Source of the DNA: Panopea generosa
Taxonomy: Eukaryota > Mollusca > Bivalvia > Adapedonta > Hiatellidae
Assembly (NCBI GenBank): GCA_029582155.1
Contig: CM055901.1
Location: 21,803,597-21,867,596 of the forward strand
Reading direction: 5' to 3'
DNA length: 64,000 bases
Position 1 is the first letter of the stretch, and every line of letters begins with the position of its first letter. A program made the translations under genes and the position numbers. Positions 34,401 through 45,599 of this stretch are shown here, in pieces. Below the pieces are notes generated by a model. It saw nothing but the letters and a program-made list of their open reading frames with translations, did no database searches and was not told the origin of the DNA.

Positions 34401-34689
34401 CACTTTATTTTTACTTTTATATGCAGCCCGCTGGTTACCTAAATACTCATATGATGTGATAGAGGTATTGTATCGTCAATGCTGTTACCAGTAATAAGTC
34501 CCAATCTTTATTGTATAACTGAGTTTAAATTATAATATAAATTAACTATGAATGTGTCCATATGACACAGATGCCCAGCTATATGTTAGTAAATTGATTA
34601 GAAATCAAATAGAAAAGCAGCAAATAACTCCTGTAGAAATTAAATGACATCGACAAATATTGAACTAGATTCCTAACCATCAATATTAA

Positions 34690-35205
34690 TCATATACATA
34701 GATCGTTTTAGAATGGACACACCGGGGCAACACTAAGCGAGGGTTATCGGGATTTTTAAAATTTTTAAATTGGCTAAAACATTTGCTTCCTATGAACCAT
34801 GCCTATATATACACACTGACCCCATATTGCAAAAGTGATATCTATTTAAACATGCCAAAATAATATATTGAAAAGGGCTGTCATAACTTGGTCTCCGCAC
34901 CTAGGTTTTTTCATTTTGATTTCAGTTTGACCATTATACAGGTTTACACATAGAAAAAAAGTAATAATGATGATGGGAAGATCATCAAACAGTATCAATG
35001 TGCTGTCTTTCCTTAGAACGGTGATTTTGTTTCAAGTTTACCACTTCAAGTTACATATCGTTTTTGTCATATTTTGGTGGATTTGACATACTAAACTATT
35101 TGGTTTATATTTATTAATAATAACGAGATGCTTTTCATCCGTTTTGATATTTATTTATTTTTTAAGACATTTATAGCGTTTTATACTGATACACACCCTT
35201 TAATG
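34690..35205. repeat. Dispersed repeat, copy 1
   Basis: ATTGAAAAGGGCTGTCATAA, CGCACCTAGGTT, GATTTTGTTTCAAGTTTACC, GGATTTGACATACT.AACTATT, GGTTTATATTTATTAAT and GAGATGCTTTTCATCC all recur in order at 45600-46025. No coding frame or clear termini. Unclassified interspersed repeat. Confidence 0.6.
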
Positions 35206-36609
35206 CTCCTTCACCTTCTTCCAAGGGTGGGTGCATAAAAATCAAACATGAAAACATGTTAAGAAATAGCGCAGTATCCTTTGTGGGAATGAAATCCTAA
35301 TTGCATAAAATAAGTTTTAAAAAATCAAAAAAATCTGTATGTTATATCAGGAAAAGTAGCTTAATGTATCGAGTTCCAGGAAAAAAAAATGATATAGAAA
35401 TTGAATTAATAATTGCAGTATTTTATGCAGTTGTAATCTACAGTTTTACCAGGAAATTAAGTTTCCCAACAGGAACAGAAACACTGACGCTGATAAATGA
35501 ATGTAAATTCAATTTGTGCAAAAGAGAGATGAATCAGACACGAGTGCATTATCATTTGATCTTTTGATGGTTGTTTTGGTAATGAAATTAAGTACATTTC
35601 ACAAACATTAAATGTTCAGAACATTATCTGATCATCATTAATAAAAAGTGATATCTATTTACAGAAACTCTTTTGATTTTACATGGTTTGAATGTACATA
35701 AATATGCATTTTACCAGCAAGAGAAAATGGCTAATTCAATAACTTTAGAATTTGTAAGAAATTTAACCTGATTATGATGAATATTATGAGCATTTAGTAC
35801 CCAAGACTCATCAACCATGGTTAAAAATTAAATATTTCACAAATAGTTCACTGAATATTTTAGGGATGATGACAAGAATTTCAAGTAAAATAAGATAAAT
35901 TAAAAGGAAATAAAATAAATGGCCCAACTGGCTGTCAAAGTTGGTTTCTGTTTCACCAACATATGTTTAAATATTCAAAAACTTAAATCAAGAAATGATC
36001 ATGATTTTAATTGGTTCCAGTAAATCTGCACATGGTTTCATTGATATGATTACAGAATAGATACATAACCAATCAAAACTGAGTCAATTGTTTAAGTATA
36101 TAAGTAAAATCTTGGTGAAACAGAAGCCTATATACAGTATAGGTTTAAACATTTTTTTCTTCATTTTTTTTCATTTCAAATGTTAGAAGTATATGATATA
36201 TTTACAATGAAAATAGATATTTTCTGGTGCTGGTAAATATACAAACAAAAGTAATATAACAAGACATTTGACTAGATTATACTCGAGGTAAGACAAAACA
36301 TGAGGTGAGGCATTCAAACCAGAGAAATCAGTCGACACGCCATCCAGCAATTGTAATAACTTAAAAAAAAACATATCATGATAAGTTTGTCGGCTGAAAA
36401 TATTTATAGTGTACCCCATATTGACATATTACAAAAATCTTTATGTCAGAATTTGTTTTTTGTTTTAGGAAAATCTATGGCTCCCCCTCATACAATTGTG
36501 AGAATTACAAATTTATTGTTAATGTTAAAAACTGGAGAATTTTAGTACTGGTGACAGGATTGTAAGAAGCCTAACTGCAAAGACACAGAAAAGCAAACTG
36601 GTTATTCAC
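35206..36609. other. AT-rich DNA with one TIR element
   Basis: Besides the element at 35943-36128, two frames (35301-35567 plus, 36183-36419 minus) lack recognisable content. Confidence 0.5.
35943..36128. mobile_element. Short TIR element, copy 1
   Basis: The left end GGTTTCTGTTTCACCAAC and the reverse complement of the right end, GGCTTCTGTTTCACCAAG, are inverted repeats. Internal landmarks AACTTAAATC.AGAAA, TTGGTTCCAGT.AA.CTGCA and GGTTT.ATTGATAT are shared in order with 49374-49587. Length 186 bp, no coding. Non-autonomous TIR element of unassigned superfamily. Confidence 0.55.
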
Positions 36610-37310
36610 AATGATAATTTGCAGCCAGGTTTGTCAAAACATGGTACTGGTAGTCAGTTATGGAGATGAGGCATTGAAAAGATTTGGCATTCAGATAATT
36701 CAAAGGGCCTTAATTCATCAAAAAAAATCACTGAACAAGAACGTAAAAAAAGATATGCAAAACTATGCAAAACTAGGCTGATTCTTCCCAGTAAGTTTCA
36801 GTGAATTTCAACTAATTGTCTAAGAGAAGAAGTATGGACAAGATTATTTATCCAACATTAAAAAGGGCTTAACTCATAAGAGACTCAGTCAAAAATTATC
36901 ATACAGGAACAAAAAAGGGAGGAGCACTAGACCTAAAACTGATCCTTCCAAGCAAGTTTTGGCTAAATTCACCACCGATGTTAACAGAGTTCGCTGGACA
37001 AAATGCAAACAGACATACTAATAATAAAGTAAAAAATCATATAACCAGAAACAAAAAAGAATGTTCAGAAACAAGTCTCACATTGTTCCTTCCCAAAAGT
37101 TTTGGCTATATCTGACAATATCTGTTGAAAGGCAGTAACTCAGTCGGTCATTGAATCAGAAAAGGGGTACACACAACCAGGTCTCACAATAATTCTTCCC
37201 AGCAAAAGACCACATATGTTGTATGAGTTCTCAAACAAGATTTTATGACGGCGGACAGACGGAAAACAAAAACAATAAATTATGTCTCCCTGAGAGGGGG
37301 CAGACCAAGT
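36610..37310 (-). mobile_element. Minus-oriented ~160-bp-unit element with terminal hairpin
   Basis: Diverged units marked by AAAGGGC.TTAA.TCAT (36702, 36862, more diverged near 37126), ATCA..GAACA.GAAC and TTCTTCCCAG/TTCCTTCCC recur at about 160 bp. Near the right end come GACGGCGGACAGACGG and TATGTCTCCCTGAGAGGG, the reverse-orientation counterpart of the hairpin end at 10555. I read it as a decayed member of the same structural class. No protein coding. Confidence 0.55.
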
Positions 37311-38271
37311 ATACTACAGACTCACAGAGTCCAACTAGATAACTCCCCAGTGATATACCTGCCTATCTTCACTCAATTATCAGTACATATGAAAATGCCT
37401 GAAACCCAACAAACATGAATGAAATAAAACCAAATTGACAAAATATGAATTCAACCATTGCAGTTCCTATATCTATAATTATATAATAAATCAATAAACA
37501 AATAAGTCATATTAACTGTTAAATTTTGTTTTAAATAAACATACAAAAATCTATTTAATTAAGACAATACAAAAGAACTAGAGATAGATTAGGGTTACAG
37601 CTTTCTTGAATTAGATTCTGAGCAAACATAGTTTAAAACCACAAGTTTCAAATAAACTGCTGTACACACAATACAACTTAATGAAGCAATCATTAAAATA
37701 TTTAATGTTAAATGGTTTTTTGTCATTGAAGAATTTCAGTTTGTATTATCCTGTTTAAAAATGAAAATGAACAAAAATGTTGTTCAATGTGTACAGAAAT
37801 AGCCTTTGAGCAAATCAATTAAATATTAAATGATTAAAATCACGCAGTGAGACATAACACTTCATGCAAAATTGTATGCAATTTAGTAAAGTAAAATTTG
37901 ATGCCTGAAGACTGAGGAAGATTCAGTAGGAGATATAGAAATGAGAGCAATGCATCTCTAGGTGTCTCTAATTGTCGGCTTTAAAGCAGAATTAATTTAA
38001 TGAAGGCAGGTTTACTATTACATAATTTTACATCTGGGACTGCCATAGGATATTCCAGCTAATACATTTCAAATTAAAACATTATTAATGCCAGCAGACC
38101 AGCTGCTAAACAAATTAAACCCTTCAACTGATACTGCAATCTGCCGCACAATGATGATAATACAGCCGAACACAGATGTTGTTAGTGTAGTTGCTGCTGC
38201 TGCTGTTGTTGTTATAGTTGATGTAGTAGCTGTGTTATTATTCTTGTTGAACAAGCACTGTTAAGATTGAT
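37311..38271. other. AT-rich DNA with a short trinucleotide tract
   Basis: 38175-38250 is rich in GTT/GCT triplets and gives a Thr/Ala-rich minus frame typical of microsatellites. No gene. Confidence 0.55.
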
Positions 38272-38430
38272 TTTTTTTCCTTTACTCTTGGGTTATTTTT
38301 TCCTTTACTCTTGGAATATTTTTTTCCCTTTACTATTGGGATATTCTTTTTTCCTTTACTCTTGGGATATTTTTTTTTCCATTACTCTTGGGATATTTTT
38401 TTTTTTTTTACTCTTGGGATAATGTATATT
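38272..38430. repeat. ~28-bp T-rich minisatellite, about 6 copies
   Basis: TTTCCTTTACTCTTGGGATA separated by T runs of changing length. Unit length varies with the T runs. Confidence 0.8.
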
Positions 38431-38810
38431 TTTTTTATCTGAGCATAGCTGGTACCTGTACATAGTATAATCTGTAGTTTTGTATCTTAATATATGGAAT
38501 ATCTGTATCAAATACTAATTGTCTTTAACATATTTTGTATTTATAGTATCACATTGATGGGTGCAACTCTTACAGAAAGTTCACTTTATATACTTGAAAG
38601 CACATCTATTCTTATATCCTTGCATTGGTTCATTTTTTCACACTTTCAAACTTTTTGCATAATATATCTTTATTTTATACACAAAGTTGTTTGGATTATA
38701 GCTCTGTCCTTTCTGCATTTAAGAAATTTAGGACTGTTCCCCAAAAAGGCAATGTCAGTAGTTCGGGGCAACAATCCTCGCTGTTGTCACCAATTATGGA
38801 AGCCCGTATT

Positions 38811-39012
38811 TCATTTGTCTTCCTTAAAATGTATAACAGATCTAAGCCAACCATTAAAGTCCAGTTCAACACCGTCTATAATGCTTGAAATGGTTAAAAT
38901 GTTGTCGAATCTCTCGAACAACTTGACGAAGTTATTGTGGTCCATCTTCACTTATGTTGTTAAATGTTACAGATGGGCTAACATATGTGGTGTGACATTA
39001 GCACTTGGTTAA
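38811..39012 (-). other. Compositionally coding-like block, unidentified
   Basis: On the minus strand, ATG at 38945 opens a 44-codon frame (MDHNNFVKLFERFDNIL..., ends HFKEDK) that stops at 38811. A second minus frame overlaps it and continues leftward (VGLDLLYILRKTNEIRASI, then DCCPELLTLPFWGTV) to a stop near 38700. The plus strand is also open for 172 codons here (38494-39012). I recognise none of these. It may be a fragment of an old transposon or an unspliced exon. Flanks are AT-rich and without splice sites I trust. Confidence 0.2.
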
Positions 39013-39657
39013 ACATGGCCCATCTAACAATATTGCAAATATTTGAGGTCTGATCTCACTAATGTGGCCTCTAATGCCATGACAGATGTCTCATGTAACA
39101 CTACAACATGCTTAAATGAAATCTGTGGTCATTGATGAGGTTACAATTTGTAGTCTAATCTCAGAATATTGCAAAACTTCACATGACAAGACCTAGCACA
39201 CACTGATATATGGCCAGATATCTCTGGCATGGGCCGTTTTATCAGTACACAGTGACAAATGGCTGTGAGCCCTATATGACACCCTAACACTGGTTCAAAT
39301 CCAGAGACAGCACAATCATGGTGTCATTTGTTATCCTCAGGAGTTTTCCCTAAAACCTCTGTTGCAATTTTGATTAATATTTTCCTTTTTTTTATGTTTT
39401 ATTTTAGACTCCCTTCATTAGCATTTGTTTAAATCCAAAACACCCGACACTTGAACTCAAACTAACATGTTGCCATTTATTCATAAATTAACTTCTAATA
39501 CTGCTATGTGTCTTTTGGAATAATAACAAAAAAAGAGATTTTTTTCATGAAAGAAGAAGTTATCTCCCTTCAGCTGACATTTTTGCTCCATTTACATGAA
39601 AGGGAGACAACACACGTGATTCTCAACATACTACACACACTGACATTTAAGAACACA
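39013..39657. other. Downstream flank of the sulfotransferase gene
   Basis: AT-rich, no repeat family identified. May contain 3' UTR sequence if polyadenylation uses the distal AATAAA at 39476-39481. Confidence 0.45.
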
Positions 39658-39663
39658 TTTATT
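39658..39663 (-). promoter_or_regulatory. Candidate polyadenylation signal of the sulfotransferase gene
   Basis: AATAAA on the minus strand, about 36 bases past the TGA at 39699-39701. It would give a very short 3' UTR. Another AATAAA on the same strand lies at 39476-39481. Motif only; the usage is inferred. Confidence 0.35.
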
Positions 39664-39698
39664 GATCACAGCCATTGAGTTTTGTTCTCTATCCATCT

Positions 39699-40782
39699 TC
39701 AGTCCCAACTCAAATCACGCCCAATCATTGCATATAATTTCCTGTTATATGGACGATAGAAATTATTGAGTTTGCGTATGATTTTTTGGTCAATGCGTGG
39801 GTGTTTACGTCCTTTGGTAGCACCAAGACAATGCTGGTTATTGCCTGATCTCATGCAGTAAAATCCTCGTGTCTCATTAAAGTACACATTGTCCTCACTT
39901 ATCTTATTCTCAAGGCCTAAAAATGTTTCAATTTTCTGCAACTCTTCCAGAGGATTGACAATTAGTTGTCACCATTCACAACATGAATTTCATGTTTTCT
40001 AAAGTGCTTGAGCCACTGAGTTAAATGATAATAATACATGCTGATGCGAATGGCCTTGTATCCAGTATTCACTCTCCCTGTTGATTTGTCTATCACAATA
40101 TCTTCAAATCTTTCATAAGTCTTATTTCTTTCAAGTTTATTTTGAAACACTTGCGTGTAGTCTGAGATAACCCGTGTAGTTGGGTGTCTGAATGTCACAA
40201 TCAACTTGATTGTTCTGTTGAACTTTTTAATTCTTTCTGGTGCACTGTCAGATATGAAATACCTTGGTGTTTTCTCTATTGTTATATCACTTGGATATGA
40301 GAATGGCATGTACTTCTTGTACCAGTCTAATCCTTTCTCGTAATTCTCGTCTTTGTTAAAATAATGCATCTCCATGTCTGCGATTCGAATCCGTGGGTGT
40401 GTATCAAGGAACTCCAGAAGAGCCCGAGTCCCACATTTCCTCACACCAATTATAATACACTGAGGTAGTCTTTGCTCCATTCCTTCTTGACGCATTCGCT
40501 CAATACGAGCATCTGGATCTTCCAAGAGCTTGCGAAATCCATATCCAGAAAGATCATCCTTTTGATTAGAATCTGAATTCAGCGATTTCCAAACATGACT
40601 GTTAAATGTAAGTGTGATGTAAGTAAACAAAATGGCAGACGACACCAAAATCCAGAGTTGCGGCGCCTAGGTAGTATACCCATCTTACTGGATAACAGTT
40701 TCTGTGGTGATGTATGTGGTGCAGGTTCCATAGACTGGTCATTGATGTAACATTGTTGTATTTTGTGAAGCAATCTCAACAT
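39699..40782 (-). CDS. Heparan sulfate glucosamine 3-O-sulfotransferase-like, two frameshifts
   Basis: Golgi type II membrane enzyme that would transfer sulfate from PAPS to the 3-OH of glucosamine in heparan sulfate. The main segment (40648-39962, 228 codons) carries the 5'-PAPS loop GVRKCGTRALLEFL (residues 68-81), the likely catalytic base Glu93 in EMHYF, KTPRYF (126-131), and the 3'-phosphate site with R154 and S162 in SDYTQ. The next segment (to 39699, other frame) holds the paired cysteines of FYC...HCLG and the PAPS motif KGRKHP, ending at a TGA. One missing base near 39964 breaks the frame; restoring it reads N-L-I-V-N-P across the join. A second missing base near 40656-40668 separates a basic MGILPRRR stretch from the membrane span LWILVSSAILFTYITLTF. 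Resemblance is closest to vertebrate HS3ST5/HS3ST1, whose length (about 350 residues) it matches. The start at 40782 is tentative: a possible splice acceptor ends at 40815. The family is certain; whether the locus is functional is not. Confidence 0.9.
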
Positions 40783-40814
40783 GTCCTTAACCCTTCTACT
40801 GCCATTGACATCAT

Positions 40815-40830
40815 CTGAAAAAATTAAAGT
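40815..40830 (-). promoter_or_regulatory. Candidate splice acceptor upstream of the sulfotransferase exon
   Basis: On the minus strand a T-rich tract runs into CAG, with exon sequence starting at 40814. The reading frame of the anchor segment stays open from here through the ATG at 40782, so this exon may begin as 5' UTR or as coding sequence. A possible upstream exon lies near 41110-41138 (minus), bounded by TTCAG and GTAAGC, but it is only about 29 bases long and is not in frame with the next. An intron of several hundred bases upstream is therefore possible but unproven. Confidence 0.35.
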
Positions 40831-41407
40831 ATTGATTCGGTAAAAATAAAATAAAATAATAGAAGCAAGCAGATGGACATAAATTTAAACAAAACAATAT
40901 GCTCTCCGGCAACAGCAGTTTAGTGCCATCAGCAATGTCTATTACATGTTGATTAGCTCTCCTGAGCAATTGTGCTGATACAAAGGACTATTAAAGAACT
41001 CAAAACTAAATATTACACAACTCTCTTAAGTTATTGTAGTTGACTGGGTTACCATTGTTAAATAAAGAATTTATTATTCTTATTATTATTAATCCAGCAA
41101 TTATTGTGCTTACGCTGATTTTGTCTATACTACTGTTTACATCTGAACAAATGAATACAGGCCCTCCACCCATTTTTATGGGTTAACTCTCTGGAAGCTG
41201 GTCGTTAATCAAGACTAATATAAGTAGATTTCAAGTCTAGTTTAAACATTATAAAATTGAATAAATGTCTAATTACTGGCTGTATGTTTTATGACATTTT
41301 ACAAACAATTTACAAAAATACTTTTTGTGTTCTCGCAATACAAAAACCCTATTTGCAACTTGTGGTAATTTGTTGGTTGGTTGTATGGAGTCTAGTGTCA
41401 CTTTCAA
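40831..41407. other. Presumed intron or 5' flank of the sulfotransferase gene
   Basis: Holds the LINE tail at 41040-41092. No promoter motif or confident exon seen. Confidence 0.45.
41040..41092 (+). mobile_element. LINE-type 3' tail fragment
   Basis: GTTAAATAAAGAATTTATTATTCTTATTATTATTA resembles the end of the LINE fragment at 44165-44250: an AATAAAG motif running into (ATT)n. No coding remnant was seen upstream. It lies in the presumed 5' flank of the sulfotransferase gene. Confidence 0.35.
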
Positions 41408-42905
41408 GCACTGCCACACTGAAGTATCATGCTGTGGACACATGGTATGATAACCCACCCAGTCACATTATACTGCCACACTGAAGTATCATGCTGTGGA
41501 CTTGTGGTATGATACCCCACCCAGTCACATTATACTGCCACACTGAAGTATCATGCTGTGGACACATGGTATGATACCCAACCCAGTCACATTATACTGC
41601 CACACTGAAGTATCATGCTGTGGACTTATGGTATGATACCCGACCCAGTCACATTATACTGCCACACTGAAGTATCATGCTGTTGGAACATGGTATGATA
41701 ACCCACCAAGTCACATTATACTGCCACACTGAAGTATTAGCTGTTGGAACATGGTATGATACCCCACCCAGTCACATTATACTGCCACACTGAAATTCAT
41801 GCTGTGGACACATGGTATGATACCCAACCCAGTCACATTATACTGCCACACTGAAGTATCATGCTGTGGACTTATGGTATGATACCCGACCCAGTCATAT
41901 TATACTGCCACACTGAAGTATCATGCTGTTGGAACATGGTATGATACCCAACCCAGTCACATTATACTGTCACACTGAAGTATCATGCTGTGGACACATG
42001 GTATGATACCCAACCCAGATACATTATACTGCCACACTGAAGTATCACGCTGTTGGGACATGGTATGATACCCCACCCAGTCACATTATACTGCCACACT
42101 GAAGTATCATGCTGTGGACACATGGTATGATACCCAACCCAGTCACATTATACTGCCACACTGAAGTATCATGCTGTTGGAACATGTTATGATACCCGAC
42201 CCAGTCACATTATACTGCCACACTGAAGTATCATGCTGTGGACACATGGTATGATACCCAACCCAGTCACATTATACTGCCACACTGAAGTATCATGCTG
42301 TGGACACATGGTATGATACCCAACCCAGATACATTATACTGCCACACTGAAGTATCATGCTGTTGGAACATGGTATGATACCCCCCCAGTCACATTATAC
42401 TGCCACACTGAAGTATCATGCTGTGCACATGGTATGCTAACCAACCCAGTCACATTATACTGCCACACTGAAGTATCATGCTGTGGACTTATGGTATGAT
42501 ACCCAACCATCCACATTATACTGCCACACTGAAGTATCATGCTGTTGGAACATGGTATGACACCAACCCAGTCACATTATACTGCCACAGTGAAGTTATA
42601 CTGCCACACTGAAGTATCATGCTGTGGGAGCATGTTATGATATCCCACCCAGTCACATTATACTGCCACACTGAAGTATCATGCTGTGGGAACATGTTAT
42701 GATACCCCACCCAGTCACATTATACTGCCACACTGAAGTATCATGCTGTGGGAACATGTTATGATACCCCACCCAGTCACATTATACTGCCACACTGAAG
42801 TATCATACTGTGGGAACATGTTATGATACCCCACCCAGTCACATTATACTGCCACACTGAAGTATCATGCTGTGGACACATGGTATGATACCCCACCCAG
42901 TCACA
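41408..42905. repeat. 62-bp satellite derived from a SINE tail, about 24 copies
   Basis: Unit: CACATTATACTGCCACACTG, AAGTATCATGCTGTGGACA, CATGGTATGATACCC, AACCCAGT. GGTATGATACC is a palindrome. At the right edge it runs into GACACTGGGCCGACCAGACC, the reverse complement of the body-tail junction of SINE family 3, so the monomer is the SINE's 3' tail in tandem. Confidence 0.9.
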
Positions 42906-42967
42906 TTATAATGACACTGGGCCGACCAGACCTCTAAAATACTTAGAGCCAAGCCAGAAAGCTTTAA

Positions 42968-43128
42968 CCCTTTACTTCATATAGGCACCTTTTGACACCT
43001 AATATAGAATGCTTTTGAATTATTGGTTGAATTATGTTTATATTAATTGACAGAATGGAAAACAGTGCACTGTTTTCAAAGGCCTTCAGTGATTGGTGCG
43101 GGAAAACGCATATCTATGGAGTAAAGGG
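42968..43128. mobile_element. piggyBac-type MITE, copy 2 (with 20-bp palindrome)
   Basis: A 161-bp element with TTAA directly on both sides. The ends are CCCTTTACTTCATATAG and the inverted ATCTATGGAGTAAAGGG. The body shares ATTATGTTTATATTAA.TGACAGA.TGG and GGCCTTCAGTGATTGGT with copy 1. Its centre is GAAAACAGTGCACTGTTTTC, a perfect 20-bp palindrome, where copy 1 carries an extended hairpin. Non-autonomous and too short to code. Confidence 0.75.
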
Positions 43129-43257
43129 TTAAATAATCTGCAAACTTGGTGTAAACAAACTTGGCATGCTCATAAATTTGGCAAAAAAACAAAGTGATGT
43201 TAATATGACAACTCATCAAAAGAGAGCACATTTGCAAATTGATTTTTAACTAAATTA

Positions 43258-44196
43258 TAATGACGCAAATCTTGCCTTAATATCAAATAACAAAACACTT
43301 GGGGTTCATGTTTAACAACCTAAACTGGTCTCACCATATTGCTAAATTATGTAAGAAGATTCATACCAATAAATGGCTTCTTTTAAGAATAAAAGAATAC
43401 CTTTCATATAGTAACCGTATCCAATATTACAAATCTTAAATTCAACCACATATTGACTACTGTAATAACATTGGTGAAACTCCTCAAGCTAATCTTTATA
43501 GAGTATTTCGTCTTCAAAACAGGACTTGTAAGATTATTTTACACTATAATACTGAAGAGACTATAATATATAAAATGTTTGGAAGAAATGAAGATTGTAT
43601 CTGTTTATGAAAGAGTTTTTCTTAGAAAAGCAAAATTCATGTATAAAATTTCAAAGAATTTAACACCAATATACATTAATGAAATGTTTAAGACAAGAGG
43701 TCAAAATGATAACTTACTAGCACTTCGGCACATTTCACCAAAGGATTTTGTTATGCCTAGACCATACAAAGACATTTAAACAGTGTCTAAATTATTCATG
43801 TCCTATCATTTGGAATTCAAATCACCTGAAGCAACTTGATTCTCTTAATTCTTTTCTTGATGATTGTGTTCAGTGGATGAAATCAAATAAGTTAACATCT
43901 AAATACAAAATATGTTTATACATGTAAATCACCATTAAATGAACATCAAATTATAATGTGTGCACCATGTGTGCGTGTGTATGTGTGTGTTTGAATGTGC
44001 GGGCATATGTGTGCGAGTGTGTGCATGCATGTGTGTAACTTTGTTACGATATTGCTTTCTTTCATCATTTATCTTTCTATTGATTTATGTATGTGTGATT
44101 GTGTAACAGTTTTTAATAGAGGGCCTCATGGATGTTAAGTTTGTAACTAAATGTTTTACCCTATGGTAAATAAAGACTATTATTTATTATATTATA

Positions 44197-44247
<51 letters not shown>

Positions 44248-44250
44248 ATT
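43258..44250 (+). mobile_element. Decayed LINE (non-LTR retrotransposon) 3' end
   Basis: A conceptual plus-strand reading gives the C-terminal part of a LINE reverse transcriptase ORF: LGVHV near 43298, then NNLNWSHHIAKLCKKI, LLLRIKEYLS, YYKS, IQPHIDYCN, and FRLQNRTCKIIL. This is the usual order after the RT core in jockey/CR1-like elements. In-frame stops occur near 43435 and 43607, with frame changes near 43575 and 43780. The reading then ends in PIIWNS...LDSLNSFLDDCVQW and a stop near 43925. A GT-rich 3' UTR follows, then AATAAAGACTATTATT and an (ATT)n tail at 44175-44250. The RT catalytic core and endonuclease are absent, so this is a 5'-truncated, inactive copy. Confidence 0.8.
44175..44250. 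repeat. (ATT)n microsatellite, LINE tail
   Basis: About 20 ATT triplets, with two interruptions, directly after AATAAAGACTATT. It serves as the 3' tail of the LINE fragment. Confidence 0.8.
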
Positions 44251-44984
44251 ATGCAGAGATACCAGTTAGAATCCAGGAATGATGTTTAGGTGTGAGGACT
44301 GCCTTTTAATAACTGAAAAATTCCCTTACAAAAAAAAACGTTTCTATTTGTACCTTTAGATCTAAACAAGTGACATCATTTCTTTATAAATATGATGTGC
44401 GTTTTTGTTAATTGGCTTTTTATAATATCGTTGTTGCTATGGTGCTATGATTATGTGCAAGCTCATTATGTGCAAGCCTTTATTCTCCCTGTATATAATA
44501 TTTCTATGTTTCTGTGGAAGTGTGATTTTATAATGAAGTATATGTGGAAGCCTCCAGTTTTGGTGAAGATCATGCCAGCAGGAAGTGACACATTTATCAG
44601 TGCCTGTCACAGTTATAAGAGAAAGCTGATCCTGACATTTATAACAGTTCTACATGCCTAATGTACATGTATAGTATGTTTTTGACCAGTTTTGTGTAAA
44701 GGATGTATAAAGTTGTGTTTGTTAATACTACCAAAAAGCTGTAAACACGCCACAGTGTAGTATAGGATTTTTTCTGGTTTAAGGGACTTTAAGCACTAAC
44801 TGTACATTATGTATCTGAAATAGCACAGACAAATATAATGTTGAGATTGATGGAGCACAGATCAGCATTAAGTTCACGTTTCATCAGCACAGTTACTGGA
44901 GCACAGGCATATTTATAGGCACATATAAGCTGGCTAGGAGTTGTGGGTTAGATACCAGCCTTGATATATATGTGCTCAAAAACA
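44251..44984. other. Unique AT-rich DNA
   Basis: An 89-codon plus frame (44392-44661) begins with a hydrophobic stretch (MMCVFVNWLFIISLLLW) but has no other support, no splice signals and no recognisable family. Probably chance. Confidence 0.4.
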
Positions 44985-45410
44985 GCAGTGCTGGTTCTAC
45001 CCCTAAAATAACACCTAGTACAGGTTCTACCCCTAAACCAACACCCAGTACTGGTTCTACCCATAAAACAACACCAAGTACCTAGCAAACAACACTCAGT
45101 ACTGGTTCTACCTAGGAAACAAGACTCAGTACTGGCTCCACCTAGAAAACAACATTCATTACTGATTATACCTAGGAACAACACCCAGCTATTTTCTACT
45201 TTGGAAACAACATTCAGTACTGGTTCTACCTAGCAAACAACACTCAGTACTGGTTATACCTATCAAACAACACTCAGTACTGGTTCTACCTAGAAAGCAA
45301 CACTAAGTACTTGCTCTACCTAGGAAACAACACTCAGTACTTGCTCTACCTAGGAAACAACATTCAGTACTAGTTCTACCTAGCAACAACACTCAGTACT
45401 GGTTTGATTC
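44985..45410. repeat. 30-bp minisatellite, about 13 copies
   Basis: Unit ACTGGTTCTACCTAGCAAAC plus AACACTCAGT. The first units (44985-45060) differ by CCCCTAAA in place of CCTAGCAAA. Confidence 0.85.
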
Positions 45411-45599
45411 CCAGCTGGTCATACATGGTACTTCAATAGATATGTTTTTGCAATGAGGGGTCAGTGATTTTATATAGTCATGGTATATTGGAAAAAAAAT
45501 GTTTTTTCCAATTTTAAAATTGATCAAGTTAACACTGACTTGTATGCCAAATGATACATTATCTAAAATAGGAGAATCCCAAATGATATTCAAACAAAA

